Part shown: positions 10,962 to 23,733 of the stretch, piece after piece
Position numbering within the stretch: position 1 is the stretch's first letter
Layout of the letters: each line of letters starts with the position of its first letter
Origin: Galerina marginata
Taxonomy: Eukaryota; Basidiomycota; Agaricomycetes; Agaricales; Galerinaceae
Length of the DNA: 64,000 bases
Assembly (NCBI GenBank): GCA_023014335.1
Contig: JAECYW010000006.1
Location: 3,038,001 to 3,102,000, forward strand
Reading direction: 5' to 3'
The notes under the pieces: generated by a model
Seen by the model: only the letters and a program-made list of their open reading frames with translations
Told to the model about the DNA's origin: nothing
Database searches by the model: none
Position numbers and translations under genes: made by a program

Positions 10962-13553
10962 ATGAAGGTCAACGCTCAAAATTGTCGCCTCACCTTGGAA
11001 GACTTGGAAGATAGCTGGGACCGAGGTATCCTTCGAATCAGGACTTTGTTCCAAAAGGACCGACTCACGTTAGTCACCTTGGATCTTTAACGTGTTGAGT
11101 TGCTAATGTGTATGTTGTCTAGTTTGGCGTACGATCGTGGATGGCGTGTCCGCACAGATTGGAAGCCGTATCAATTGCTGAAGCATGAGTTCTTAGGGCC
11201 TGTCAATACGCTAAGTATGTCCTTTCAGATCAGTTTCTAGCAATCCATTCTGGTGGACATCACGACGCACGATGGCAAATTGTGGCAGTTAAACAACTAC
11301 TGTGTAGATGTGATTGCTGCGCTGGGCGGTGTGGAGGGAATTCTTGAGCGTACCTTGTTCAAGGAGGACGAATTTCCTGACCTGGGAAGGTACGCAATAG
11401 TGTACTTTATTATGCCTTTTGTTCCGTACTCCGCATCCTATGTCCTCGATCAGTATTACCATGGTTTGCAGATCATTACGCTGACTTGGGCCAATGGAAT
11501 CTGCTGGCTGATCAGTGTGAAACGAATGAGATTCGCAAACAATCTGGTGGGAAGGCCAGAACAAGAAACACATGAAGGCAAGATTCCATATACGTCCTGG
11601 CGGTTGCTGTCTAATTGTCTTGAACAAGGGTCGCCCACAAACAAGTATTATAAGGATTGTCTGATCTGCTCACACTTACTATCCCATTCTATCATCCCAG
11701 AAACTTATTTCATGCCTCCACGCTGGGTAAGTCTGCCTTCACTGGTACAACCGCCGCGTAATTTATGCTGTTAGGCTTCTCCAGTCTTCCCCTTGAAAAG
11801 GACTCATCAGGATCCGAGCACACCATTTTCGGTGCTGCCACCTCTTTCTGAACCCCAGGTTCTTTTGCGCGCCGTCATCTTATCACGATTCATGTTGATT
11901 GATGTTGGGCCAACTGCAGGATCAGCGCCAACTCCCGCAATCCTCTGATGGACCCCGACAGCAACAGGTACCTTCTAATACACCTCAACCACAGCAGCCA
12001 CCTCGTCCATTCCCTCAATCGCAAGCACCGTCTACACCACAATACGCACAAGAGCCTCTTCCTTCCCAACCAAACTCTCAGAACTATGAGCGCAACCCTA
12101 CTGGGTTCGTGAGATGGTCACTACTTTGATATCTCATGCAGGGGACATAAATTTTTGATATTCAAGGGATGATCCTTATGACGCCGATCAAGAAGAGTGC
12201 GAAAACGGTGAAGACCCTCGTTTACGGGGCCGCTCATTGCCCAAGCGAGGCACCAAATCGTTCAAAATAAAACTTATCCACGTGAGTATCCACATTCCAG
12301 TCGTTGGGTCGATAGCAACGATAATCTTTGTTTATCTGACCAGGTTATGATTCGACATTTCCTCGTTCATAAAAAACTTTTTGAAAGCACTCTTGAAGGT
12401 ATAGCTAAGGAAGCAGGGCGTCCTCTCGCTTCTTTGCCGAGCCTTCCTGCCTGCCCGGATCCTGTCACCGTGGACAACTACCTCGCATTTCGCCATCCTG
12501 GTCCTTCCTCAGAACAGTTGCTCTTACTATGGACAAAGCCACTCACTCACCCCTGGAATGTTCGTGTTGTACAGCTACTTTCGGCAGAATTCATGGACTA
12601 CGCGAAGGAGAAGCAGCTCCTCCAACTGGTACAACTATTAGGCGACGATGTCATGTCGCCCAACCTTGTCAGTACCCAACTGGAGGCCATGGATATTCCC
12701 AAATTAATGAGCGACAAACTTGCAAGCCGCCGGAGTGAGCTATTGACAACACTCCGCAAGGTTGACAAGATGAAGAATTTGAATTCCATGACTGTCAATG
12801 AAATCACAGTCAACTTGAAGACGGCTAAGGATTCTAGAAGCGTTCGAATGCGACGGAAGGAGCGGAAGAAGCTAGTAGGTGCCTTGTCATCTTTCCTTGT
12901 CTCTTCCTCACCAACATTCTTCATAGCTGTTCCTTCGCCGGTTTGAAATTATTGAGGAAGGCTTCCTCAAACCGGCCATCATCAACGATCCGACCCTCCT
13001 CATATTGTGGCAGCAGATTCAAAAACTTTTTACCGTCTTTATCGCAGACGACATGTCTTCAGATGAAACAGAACATGAAAAAACCTACTTGACTCCCAAA
13101 ACCATCCGACGAGTACGCAGGTATTGGCTAAGCCCAGAGGTGACAATGGTTTGTGCATTCTAAATCATTCTGAACGGCTTTTACAATGTAGTGACTTCCC
13201 GGGTTTACAGGTTTTCCACTTTGTCGACAGCTACTACAGCCCATACACTGCCTCTGGATCCCTCAGACGGGGTTGTGCGCCTCTAATCCGGCTGCTCGAG
13301 TCCCACAAAGTCGATACCACATCGACTCCCAGAATCCGGCTTCCAAGGAATATTTACAGTGATGACATAGCAGTCGAGGCAAGAAAGCTTCTCTTAGGTC
13401 AACCTCCAATAATGATTCCCCAAGTCCCGATGGTAAGCGTTATCAGTTTAGTCACCTAGCTAACCACAACTCAATATCCCTATTATCTTATCTTAGGTCC
13501 CTAGAACGGCAACTGCTGGGCCCCCAGTGGATGTTCATATGGATACTAACTAG
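10962..13553 (+). CDS. multi-exon uncharacterised Agaricomycete protein
   Basis: Nine or more exons on the plus strand. The clear ones are a Gln/Pro-rich exon (about 11928-12109), an acidic exon with [18 protein letters not shown], a helical exon from [11 protein letters not shown] through MRRKERKKL (about 12348-12869), an exon with [16 protein letters not shown] and [11 protein letters not shown], and an exon with [15 protein letters not shown]. The last exon ends at a TAG at 13551-13553. The [DG]xMSSDE motif after a basic MRRKER segment recalls a multi-copy family of unknown function in Agaricomycetes. The first exons (start 10962, [19 protein letters not shown]) are plausible, but splicing between 11390 and 11720 is unresolved. 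No enzymatic motif is visible. Confidence 0.6.
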
Positions 13554-13617
13554 CCTACAATGCTAGCCAGTTATAGGTAACTGCACTGTGGACTTTCCTG
13601 ACTGTAAGGCACGCATA

Positions 13618-13803
13618 GGTAACCCCCAGCCATACACGTGATGTTTCCCATATTTACCCATTTCGTAGATTAGATCATCAGTTGTTTCTTTACCTTGTAC
13701 TACGTACTCTCCTCTCTGTTCTCGTCAATCCGAATAGAACGAGGTCCTGTTCTTCCGTGTGACCTCAGCTGGTGTTCTGTCGTAGGCCACGACATCCCTT
13801 ACA
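13618..13803 (+). repeat. 5' LTR
   Basis: Starts GGTAACCCCCAGCC and ends CATCCCTTACA. Nearly identical to 15163-15343. The CT-rich stretch ACTCTCCTCTCTGTTCTCG may be part of the promoter. Confidence 0.75.
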
Positions 13804-14089
13804 CTTTTCTTTGAACTTCAACCTCATTCTTTGACCACCCACTTCACTCCTTTGTCATCGTTGCTTTACCTCCACCATTCGCTATTCTCGCGACTCGCCC
13901 TTACCAACCTTGCCCGCCCTGGCGCATAATACTCACGCAACTCGAAACACGGTCTTTCTACAAGGTCTCTTCCTTCTCGACCCTCTTCCGCCCCCGTCTC
14001 GGCTTCCATTGCCTTCTGGTTCTGCACATCGCCGTGCTCATTCCGAAGACAACTCGCATCAATCTCAGTCTTCTACCGACGTTTCAACC

Positions 14090-14890
14090 ATGGCAAGCTT
14101 CAAGATTGATCTACCGCCCTTACAGGAACCTCTTACCGCATCTTCAATTGCTGCTTGGCTGAACTTATGCGAGGACTCCTTTGAAGCTTGGGGTTTCATG
14201 AACCTCACTCGTACGATAAGCGAACCCGTGCGTATCTTACTAGCGGGTTTGAAGGTGGAAGGCTCTGCTGGTCAGTGGTGGAGCGGCAACCGCGATGACC
14301 TAAAGAAACTCAAGACTTGGGCGGACTTTGTTACTCATGTAAAGGACCGCTTCGTACCTGCGAATTGGCGCATTGACTCCCTCCTGACCTTTTACGACAT
14401 TTCTCAGAGCTCATCCTCTTTCCCCGAGTTTGTTATGCGCCTCCAAACTGCTCGAAATGCACTCACCTCGGCTGGCAAAGGCTATACAGTTCACGACACT
14501 GATAAAAGGTTGATGGTTTGGTCGGCATCATGTCATCAACTTGGAATTCGACGCTGGCAGAAGGCATTGTTCGTGACAGTTCGACCGCTCGCCCACCAGC
14601 AGCTAGTTCAAAGTCTACAGCTGGATTCTCTTCATATCCTCTTGCAGACCTTACACATGCTCAACGCGAGGCCCTTCGTGCCGTAGGAGGTTGTTTTCAC
14701 TGTCGTTTAACCCCATCTTTCGACAAAATGGAAACCGCATTCATCCAGAAATTGCCCTGGAGATCAAGCGAGTGGCATCCCTCCTCGTGCGAGCACGTCC
14801 GGTCGCAGTGCAGGACCTTCGCCGCTTTGTGCCACCTTGCCGGATCCCTCCACCGACGATGAAGATGACTACTCTGAAGAGGACTCACAG
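14090..14890 (+). pseudogene. retrotransposon gag, frameshifted
   Basis: From MASFKIDLPPLQEPL at 14090 the frame runs through GQWWSGNRDDLKKLKTWADF and RFVPANWRIDSLLTFYDIS, a typical retrotransposon gag core. Near 14510 the gag frame shifts to another frame (STLAEGIVRDSSTARPP, then LTHAQREALRAVGGCFHC). That last stretch is the start of a zinc knuckle. The first frame ends uselessly at 14686. The host role is particle assembly and RNA packaging, not functional here. Confidence 0.75.
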
Positions 14891-15162
14891 GTAGTTTGCC
14901 TCACTCTACCCTCCGCCGTGATTCTCCGTGACGAACTCGACTCGGATTTTGAATTTTGAATTTTTTTTCTCTGTATATTATTTCTTCTGGCATCTGATTG
15001 TCATTCCCCATCCATTCACGACGCAGCTTTTGCAGACCTGTGGGTCCTCATGAAGGAATTCACCTGCTTGTAACCGGGGCAAGGCTTAGGTGTGGTTTGA
15101 TTTGATTTGTGATACCCCTTTACTCCCATCGATTCTGATTCGCGATACCTGTTCCCATTTTA

Positions 15163-15343
15163 GCTACCCCCAGCCATACACGTGATGTTTCCCATATTTA
15201 CCCATTTCGTTAGATCATCAGTTGTTTCTTTACCTTGTACTACGTACTCTCCTCTCTGTTCTCGTCAATCCGAATAGGACGAGGTCCTGTTCTTCCGTGT
15301 GACCTCAGCTGGTGTTCTGTCGTTGGCCACGACATCCCTTACA
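15163..15343 (+). repeat. 3' LTR
   Basis: Matches 13618-13803 from ACCCCCAGCCATACACGTG to CATCCCTTACA, with AGATTAG shortened near 15210. GCATA follows directly. Confidence 0.75.
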
Positions 15344-15578
15344 GCATATTGGAAAGTTGAAAGGTGGTTACCAAGTTGGCTATTCGCTAGGTAATAAGTA
15401 GTTGTAGTTCTGCTCCTAAAAAAAATTGCATCAAATCACTGCACAGAGGCTGAACTCCTTGCTCTCGCCTTCGAATACCCTTTGACTCTTCTGTTCTTGG
15501 CACCATAACAGTTTAGGGAAGTACATATTTGGGACGCTTCTACGTGACTCAGGTAACACTATGTCACGGCAGTAAACA

Positions 15579-16434
15579 ATGATACAAGTCGTGGATTCGG
15601 TGCGCCCCAAGGTCATCATGCTAATGCCTGGACAGGTTGTTCCAAACCCTGCCTTGGGGTATATAACTCTGAAGAACACAATTTTGACTGCCCATTCCTC
15701 AGAGCAGATCAAGACAACAGGGCATCATAGCCTAACAAACCAGGCAAGCATTCTGCCATTTTTCTGCTACTTTCTAAGATTCTCACCATATCCAGCAGAC
15801 CACAGTTAATGACGTGCACCAAAGAGCGCAGCGGCGTAGGACTAAGCTACGCCTGGCTCTTTCCAACGCCCGAAGCGTGGTATGTGTTGCGCGTCAATGT
15901 GCTACTTTTCACCGCGACCGTGAAGCCCAATTGCTTCTGCACATGGCGAACTCGCCGGACAAATTTACACCCCAGATGGCACATTACCTTGCTAGGTTGG
16001 CAAAGGAAACTCTGAAAGCCGAGGAGGATTTGCACCTGTCGAAACTCAAAGAGTGCGAGCTGACCGTTGTCATGCTCCAGGAAGATATTAGAGATGGTCG
16101 AATTCATCTCAAAGATGCGGAACGCCAGATGCAAATCCTCGTAAGTCACCTGGGTGTCCAGCATCTTGCCTCTAGTCGCAACATACAACCATTCTTCCCC
16201 GCACTTTCAGCTTCGGCCCTTGCATCGTATCACTCCTACTTAGATAAACACTTGGCGCGCAACTGGCGAAGTACATTATCGATGCTGTCTATACCATGCG
16301 AATCAGAGAAAAATTTAAACGATTCAAGTGGTTCAGACAGTCCAGGCAGTTCAAATGGATCTGATGGGTCAAGCAGCTCAGGCAGTTCAGGCAGTTCAAA
16401 AGAAACGTATGATTTGCACAATATTCCAGGGTGA
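15579..16434 (+). CDS. orphan paralog A (coiled, Ser/Gly-rich tail)
   Basis: Two exons, about 267 residues. Exon 1 ends ...HHSLTNQ at 15743 and exon 2 resumes QTTVNDVHQRAQRRR at 15796. The intron 15744-15795 starts GCAAG, so it is a GC-AG intron; the paralog at 25413-26139 has GT at the same place. Shared blocks with paralog B are NPxLG, LTAHSSEQIK, VARQCATFHRDREAQLLLH and a helix-rich stretch with LARLAKETLKAEEDLHLSK, probably a coiled coil. The tail is a Ser/Gly repeat coded by an imperfect 9-base repeat at 16323-16402. Start choice among ATGs at 15579, 15618 and 15624 is uncertain; homology with B begins at the last. Function unknown. Confidence 0.65.
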
Positions 16435-18069
16435 TGATCTCTAACCAGCTCCAACAGGGATGCAACTTCCTATTATTCTGCCTTATCGTCAACATAAATA
16501 CTTCTTCCGCCGTTCTTTCATTGCGACACATCCTGCATCACACGCTAGCTTCTTTTCCATGTATGCTGTTATCCCACCGGACTTGCCTTACATTCCCTTA
16601 TCTCCTGTACGTGCTGCGCTGGCCGCAGTCTTTCAATATAAAATTTCAGGTGCGCAGTGCATCGTGACCGCCTCACCTCAGGGATGGAGATTGGGTACTG
16701 TGACTCTGTTCCTTGATTTGGTCATTCCTTCGTCCAACATGTTTCCGTAGGAACCTGGATTCCAATACTGAGCTGTGTCTGCTAGAATCAAGGATCTCAT
16801 TCGCTCCCCACTTTTCTTTTTTTTTGTCGTTGTTAGATGATAACGACAACCCAAGAATTATCGATATTTAATTTCTAATTATAATCCAACGACAATCCAA
16901 AACCCGAATCCTGTCAGTACGATTCTAGTGAAACCTAACAGGCGGAAGGAGCATATTACCGGGGCATTGGACACAACCACCGTTCCTTTGACGGCACACG
17001 CGGCGTATCTATCTGACGACGCCTAAATGCAGTAATGACTGTTCCCTTTTAGCAATTCCTTATAAGGAACGACGGAAAAATGGACTACTAAATCGGACAA
17101 TCGTTACCAAATTATAACAGGCTTCTAAACCGCTTAACAGTGTGGGTATGGGTACATTTAATTTAAGCAAGATGGGACGCTCCCATCGGGTTTTAATTGT
17201 ATGTCCTGCTTTTTGGCCAGGGGTTTTTTCTCACTGGGTGGTTTGATCACACGCAACGTAAAGGTGCTTGGTGTCCCGGGGCTGCTTAGATTTCGATGTA
17301 CTGCACTGATTTAGATTTAGATTTATACCGCCTGGACCCTCAGCGGGATCTGCGGGGAAAGGGAGATAATACATGACTGATGTACTTAGTCTGACACGCT
17401 GCTTTGCACCATCGGGGCGGTCGTTTCTAAATGGAATTTCGGTAATCGATTTCGCGGAACAGCGGGGGCTGAGAAGTCAGCTCCTTGTTCTACCTGAAAC
17501 TCAGCTCAGGACAGTGCCTTCTTCTTGAACCGAGCCAAGCGGGAGGGTCAAATTTGCCTCGATGCCTAAATAGATCCGTTACTTGGCTAGAATAAACTAA
17601 ACAAGCCTGCCAGTCGCAGGCGCTCGCCACGCTCTAGGCTGTGTCGATGAAATTGTCTCCGCATCTTTCAAGTTAATGTAAGAATATAGCAATTCTCTGA
17701 ACTAAACTGGACATCCGCGCTGCTTACGATACGGCCGGCGCCGACGAGAAATAAACAACAAGGATTCTTGAAGGATTCAGAAGATGGAATTCGGAACCAG
17801 GCGCCAACGGCTAGTCATGAAGTTGACGCAAACTTCAAAGGTGACGCCGACGTTCAGTACATACTACATTATACAGTTACAATCTAAATTGATGACTGTG
17901 CAGGCGATACCTAATGCTTGGTGTCCCGAGGCTGCTTAAATTTCTACGTAGTACTATATTCATGCACCTAGTCTGACGCACTTTCTTCACTATCGGGCCG
18001 GTCGTTTCTTAATGGGACCTCCCCGGAAATACACTCCTTCCTTCCTTCCTGAATCGAGGATCAATTTAG
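16435..18069. other. intergenic with duplicated segment
   Basis: No supported gene. Two related segments occur. At 17260-17440 CTTGGTGTCCCGGGGCTGCTTAGATTT is followed by TAGTCTGACACGCTGCTTTG and CGGTCGTTTCTAAATGG. At 17915-18035 the same order of blocks returns with less spacing. The second block continues as CCCCGGAAATACACTCCTTCC, also found near 54945-55010. This looks like an unnamed dispersed repeat. Confidence 0.5.
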
Positions 18070-21000
18070 TCATAGTAGTCGCGGATCCCGATCCATAGGA
18101 CTAGTACTTACTGAAACTAATCCAATAGTTTGTTTCAGCCAAGCCGGTGGGATTATTAAGGGCACAGGAAATGCCTTGTTGCAGATGATATTTCCTCCAG
18201 GTGTCCAAAGGTAATTCTTTTCGATTTCCTTCGCTGCAAGCTCTTGTAATCGGCCTTTTGCATCCTCGTCTGCCAAACGAGTTTTCCACCTAGGTATCTT
18301 GCATAATACGTGTTCTGTAAAAATAGAACCGAAAAATAAAAGGGACTTGTCGCGCTCCGTCAAATGTTCGTCAAAAAAACGGTATATGCACGTAAATGCA
18401 CCCCGTACTGACATCAGGTTTTTTTTTGAGACAGAAAAACCCAAGTCCTCAAGCCCGCGGAAGGCTCCCAATTTCGGATGCTTGTGTATCCAGTCTGCAA
18501 CGTCTATGACTGACGGGGGATCAACTATTTTCAGGGCAACAAGGTGATTGGCAAGCTGGAAAGGGGTGAGTCCACTTCCAAAGCCTGTAATATTGAGATT
18601 CTCCAACAAACTTCGAACATCGCGCCATGCTCGACGAGGACCTTGGTAAGTCATAGGATCCTTATCAAGCATATCGCCGAGGAATGCGACCCAAGCATTT
18701 TGTACAGCTTTACTCCAATACGGCGCAAATTTTTCTCGGAGAGTGAACTTAATCACATAACTCCCTATTTTTTCCTTCGTTGGCGCTGAGCTGAGCAGGT
18801 GATTTGGCTGCCCCCACACAAGCATGTCATCCACAGGAATGATACCAGGAAGATCCTGCGGCCTTGGGTGTCCAGGATAACGCGAAACTATCAGAGCATT
18901 CTGGGCTACCACAGCTTGAAAGATTTCGATCATCTCCTCCAGGTTTGAGGAGAAGAATTGCTTGTCATGAGTAAAGGAATCAAGAAAGCTCCGAGTTTTA
19001 AAACCCTGTCCTGTACCCATCCATGACAATAAATTGGACAACCCATTCTGAGAAGTGAGCAGCTCGCCTGGCAAGTGAGTTCGTAACAAGGAAGCTGCCT
19101 CGAGATTTTGTCGGATAGGATTGGTGTGGTCTGGGTTGCTTCGCGTACTTGTACTCCTCGTAGCATGGTATCCGTTGAGCACCCGATTGAGAATTTCATC
19201 AGCGGGTTGTTGTCCTCTTTCCTGATTCAGAGCTTCACGTATGATCAGTGCAAGTTCGCCTAATCGAATCCCTTCCTTATGATTCTGATGAACAACAACC
19301 TGGAAGGTAACTGGCTGCAAGACTGGAGCTACGTCCTTTGTGCCCTTGGTAGTTGATCGTCCGGGATTCAACTTTTTCATGGCTGGATCATCGTCTGAGT
19401 TGCGTTTGCCGAGGAATAGTTCAAGTATTTGACGGTCGGCAAGCTTGCTGAGCTGTTTAGCATCAGCAGCGACGGTGGAGTGCTCGGCTAAGTGGCTCCT
19501 GATCCAGTTGAATAAAGGCTCCAGCACAATGTCTCGTTGCTTTAGCACTTCTGGCGCAAATTTCCGCTCACGCGACAGAGGCTGTTCAAAAATTATGGCT
19601 GGGCTTTGCAAGAATTGATCCATTCGTGATGATGCGAATATTCCGTCTGTGCCACAGGCATCAGCGATACACCACAGAATCGCCGCTCTTGTTATAGATC
19701 GCTGGTAGACGTGTTGCGAATCGAAGTTCTTTGTTTTCGCACCTGAAAGACTTTCATCAAGTTTCCTGAGTTTCGGGATAATAATTTCAGCGGACCAGAG
19801 TTCTTGTAAACAATACGACGCCGCTGAGTAAAGGGCGTCTGATCCATAGCCAAGGTCTTTGTCCTTGATGGGCGGGAGTTTAACCAGCGCATCACTGGTC
19901 GAGTTCCGGAGGCCATAGAAGTTTGCTGGAATGCGAGATATTCTTTCAAGATCCTGCTCCAAAAGAAGCCCGAAGTCAGGCTGATAGACGGCCTGTTTTA
20001 CCGGAGAAATTGCCTTCTTATTTCTTTTACCCATTGGCAACTTGACCCCAGGTTCGCTGTATTTGAGAATGGAAAGGCGGTAAACATACTGAACGATATG
20101 GTCGACGAGTTTTGCAAATTGAGGAGCCTCCTTGAGCAGAAATAGGTAGCCGTGGGTTCGATGGATTTGCATCAAAGTTTCTGATGTTGTTGGTCCAACG
20201 TCAGAGTACCACTCAAATACTCTCACCAAGGCGCAGCAGGTTTCGTAACGAAATGAGCGTTTAATGATGTCCAGCTTCTGTATGCTAGCCTCCATTTGAG
20301 GAATGACCTCCGTGACATTTTGGACAAGCTGAAACTGGATTGCAGGTGCCAGCATGGAATCTTTCGGAAGTAAGGCCAGTATCCTGTTGAGAAAAGAATT
20401 TCGATATTGTTGGGCTGCCCATAACTGAACCATGGATCCCGTGTTGTCCGATCGATAAAAATCTCTTGACCTCAAGGCTGCGTATGTTTCCTCCAAGTCT
20501 GCAACCTCCTTGTTCAGCATGATTGGCGAGAGCAGGTTTGAGAGATTAGTGAGATTATGAGCCAACGTCACTGCGCCGGAGACAATTGCCAGCCGAGGCT
20601 TCTTTTTGGGGCCAGCGATGTCATTCGGATGGATTCCATGCTTAGCGTTATATTCGGCAAGAGTTTCAATGCATCCGCTATTGTAGACATGGTTAGCTTG
20701 AACTTTCCTTCAAAAATTTCAGCAGAATACGCACTCCAAATCCAGTTCCTTGGTCCATTGCGTTTCGTTGTAACCCTTCCATTTAATTTCCCACATCCAG
20801 ACACCCTAATATTAAATTGCATTAACATCGGAAGTCCTAGGCTAGGATGAGCAAAAAATCCTGACCTGATCATCCTGGCGATGACCCAATATATCTTCAA
20901 CTTCATAAGAATCCGGGAGGCCGCTATTTCGGGTCTTCCGTTTTTCGGTCTTAGTTGGATTTCCAGTGCCCTGTTTTGACTGCGGATTAGATTCATGATC

Positions 21001-23529
21001 AGAGTGTGCACTCTTTTGGGTTTTATTTGAGTTCTTGCACACGGGCGTATTTCTGGGCATGGGAAGTTTTGGCGCAGGCGTATTTTTGGTCTTAGGCAAA
21101 GGTTTTATGTTCCGTAGCTCCCTGCTCTCTTTTGATTGAACGGCCTCATTTGAAACGGAAAGGGCAACTGTAGAAGCATGAGTGCTGCTCTTGGCAGTCT
21201 GGTCGGCTTCTACTCTACTGCATGTTTCTTCAGTCAAATTCTGTTCAAGCGTCAGAGAGACTGGTGGATCTGATGAAAGCAGTCCAAGGGCTGGGTGGTC
21301 TGGAACCGTGGAGAGCATATCGCTCCTCATGTAGGCGAGTAAAATTGAATTTCCTTTGATCCTTGACTCCCTTTCAGATATTTATAAACATTGTGGAACG
21401 CGAAATTACATACCGCGGCGAATCTTCCTCAATTTCCACAGAAGACTCCTCGCCCTTTATTTGGACCACATAATGTAATTTGCCACCCTTTACGGCTTTC
21501 CCCAGAACCTTTTCAATCTGGAGGGGCTGCATGGGAGCGACTTCGGTGCCTACTTCTGGTTGAGTAGGCGGTTGACGGCGATACGACCACAGGTCCACGT
21601 CCTGGATTATTTTGCTACCTCCAGACTGTACCCTCTTGTTTTTATTGGCCAGCAGTCGAGCTTTCGGGATATTTACATGGAACAGAGCTGCCTCTCGTTT
21701 GTGCCAGGCATAAAGGCTGAGGTAGCGCTCTATCACCTCACGGTCGCGTTGGGGATTTAAAGGCAAAGGCCCTAGCCTGACCAGAGAATTTGTTCGTGGG
21801 TCTTTGAACAAAATTTTTGACATGAGCTCGTCGATATCCTGATCAAGCTCGAGATCGCAGAACTGGAGACTGTTCCAAAAATCGGCTATGATTTCTCTAC
21901 CCATTCGTTCTGCATAGGCAGGAATTCCTCCAAGAATGTTATGCCCATGCATCGCGAATGTCTTTTGCTTGTATTTGTGGACCTGACTTGAGCCGTAATT
22001 GCCAAACAACGTTGGCGGAGTGATGTTCATTGACCCCAGCCGATCAGATGGTATCCCCCCGATATAACTGACATACCCAACTCTGTTTTGTGGGCCGGCA
22101 ACATTCCAGGCAGCGGAAAGATTTTCATCAACCCAACGCTTATGCACCTCTGGATCCTCCTTGGGTGCAAATCCGGAATGAAGATCGGAACCTTTGAATA
22201 CTAAAAAAACAATCCAGACGTTCTTCTCGCGAATGTATAAACCACAGCGCGCAAGACAGAAAGGTCCTGGATCGCCATCTGTACCACACTCTTGATTTAG
22301 CCAAAATAAAACTCGAAGAGAAAATATTTAAACACCTGGGCCAACTCGTAACAGAAGCACAAACAAGGTCCACCGACAAATATTGTCAGACACGTCGCTG
22401 TGCCAACCACCCTGGACTCGACCTATAAAAAAGGCCAGTAACTTCCCTAGTGCAGATACATTCATTTGAGCACCCACACCACCTGGCTCCAGCCCACCAA
22501 AAGTAATCACATTATTGAATTCTGAGTGGAAATCCGTTATTTCCTGTTCGAATTTCGAAAGGCACTTGGGCATTATCAAACGGAAAAGCGAATGAAGAAC
22601 CATTAAGACAGTAGCAATCTGAGACATTGCAGTTGGTGTGTTGGCTTGCACAGCAGGCAAGAAAGTGCCCAGGCCCTCGCCTTTCATGACAGTGTTTGCA
22701 AGATTGTATGATCCGTCGTGTACGTGTTCGTGAAAGTCGGTCCGTTTGGCAGATCGATCATTCTCCTTCATCCCTGGGAGCTCATAGATTGGAGAAATCT
22801 CAGGTGTCTCGCTGTGGGTTGGGCATCCCCAAGTCAATTTGGCAAGTTTCACCGATTCCCGTAAAATGTCGGGGTAATCGGGATAATGACTGAGAGATTC
22901 CAGCGTTTGCACACATCCAACGGTATGGAGTCGGTCGCGATCGCCGTGGTAGGCAAATGCAAAAGGAATTCCTGGAACCATCTGGACCATACCGGGAATT
23001 GGGGAGGCCACAAAAGAACCCCCAATGAAATTGGGTTCAACATTGGGAGGTGTCGTTACCTTTTCGAGTAATTTGCCATGCACCTCAACATTCTCCTTAG
23101 AAACATTATAGTCGGCGACATAAACGTAACCGCGCTTGTAACGAGCATCTGCAACAAGCTCGTATCCAGAATCTGGGGCAAGAGGATAGTAATCTCCATC
23201 CGGTGGAGCAGCGGGCGTCGGCGCGGTCAAATGTGTCTCAACAGGGGGCAGGGCAGAACATAACTCCGCAGCAGTAAAGGAGAATTCGGATTGGATTGGC
23301 GGGGTATGAGTGGCAGCAGTAAAAATTGTGTTATCGACTGGAATTCCGATAGGAAGACGTTTGGATACTCGTTCCACTGGTGAAAGTTTACTCGATGGAA
23401 GTGGCAAGTTAATTTGGACGCACAGTGATCCGAATCAAGGACTATTGGAGCCAGCTTAACATCGTATTGGGGGCCGGTATATGAATCTAAATCTGAAGAT
23501 GAACAATTTCTTAGTCTTATGAAAACCAT
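18070..23529 (-). CDS. large protein with HxD...H dioxygenase-like region and chromodomain
   Basis: About 1,700 residues in at least six exons. Exon 1 starts MVFIRLRNCSSSDLDSY at 23529 and splices in frame to LERVSKRLPIGIP. The N-terminal third contains GGWHSDVSDN (HxD at 22394-22402) and, after an intron, GSDLHSGF about 50 residues later, then NRVGYVSY. This HxD...H...R order suggests a double-stranded beta-helix Fe(II)/2-oxoglutarate fold. A chromodomain follows: SYEVEDILGHRQDDQ, intron, then GVWMWEIKWKGYNETQW (20735-20905), with the aromatic and WKGY features of methyl-lysine readers. A basic PKKKPRL precedes a C-terminal 830-residue open frame with no motif I recognise. Chromatin binding is inferred; the oxygenase activity is a guess from motif order. 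The frame is intact throughout. Confidence 0.65.
20735..20905 (-). other. chromodomain within the large protein
   Basis: Two coding pieces interrupted by an intron (about 20812-20865). The first ends VEDILGHRQDDQ and the second is GVWMWEIKWKGYNETQWTKE. The V-E-x-I-L start, the W-x-W-x-I-K-W-K-G-Y core and the later conserved W are the classic chromodomain signature. Confidence 0.8.
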
Positions 23530-23733
23530 TTATTCGTAGTTGAGTACGAACAGGCCATTTTAAGGATATTGCTAGGTTGAATGATTAACTTTGAACAATA
23601 TGTAGCAGACGTATGGGCGTTGGTTTCTCACCCAATTTCAATATAGCGATTAGGAGGAGGACAGAGTATGTTTTGATTGGTATATCTGCCGAAAGCGGGC
23701 GGATGGAACTTTGAGCAGACCTTACCCAACACT

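Larger units (their letters stand above)
13618..15343 (+). mobile_element. short non-autonomous LTR retrotransposon (gag only)
   Basis: Two direct repeats of about 180 bases flank 1.36 kb of internal sequence. The 5-base sequence GCATA directly precedes the left repeat (13613-13617) and follows the right one (15344-15348), as expected for a target-site duplication. The interior encodes only a broken gag with no protease, reverse transcriptase or integrase, so any movement would need another element's enzymes. The repeats differ by a few substitutions and one 4-base deletion, so the insertion is fairly young. Confidence 0.8.

Noticed and set aside
13603..13617. TGTAAGG as the true 5' end of the left LTR
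   Set aside because: It would pair well with CCTTACA at the other end, but the GCATA duplication places the boundary after it, and the right LTR has no TGTAAGG.
18070..23529. Naming the large protein a TET/JBP oxygenase
   Set aside because: Only the general HxD...H order is seen. The surrounding residues do not match TET/JBP motifs that I know, so a named function would be over-reach.
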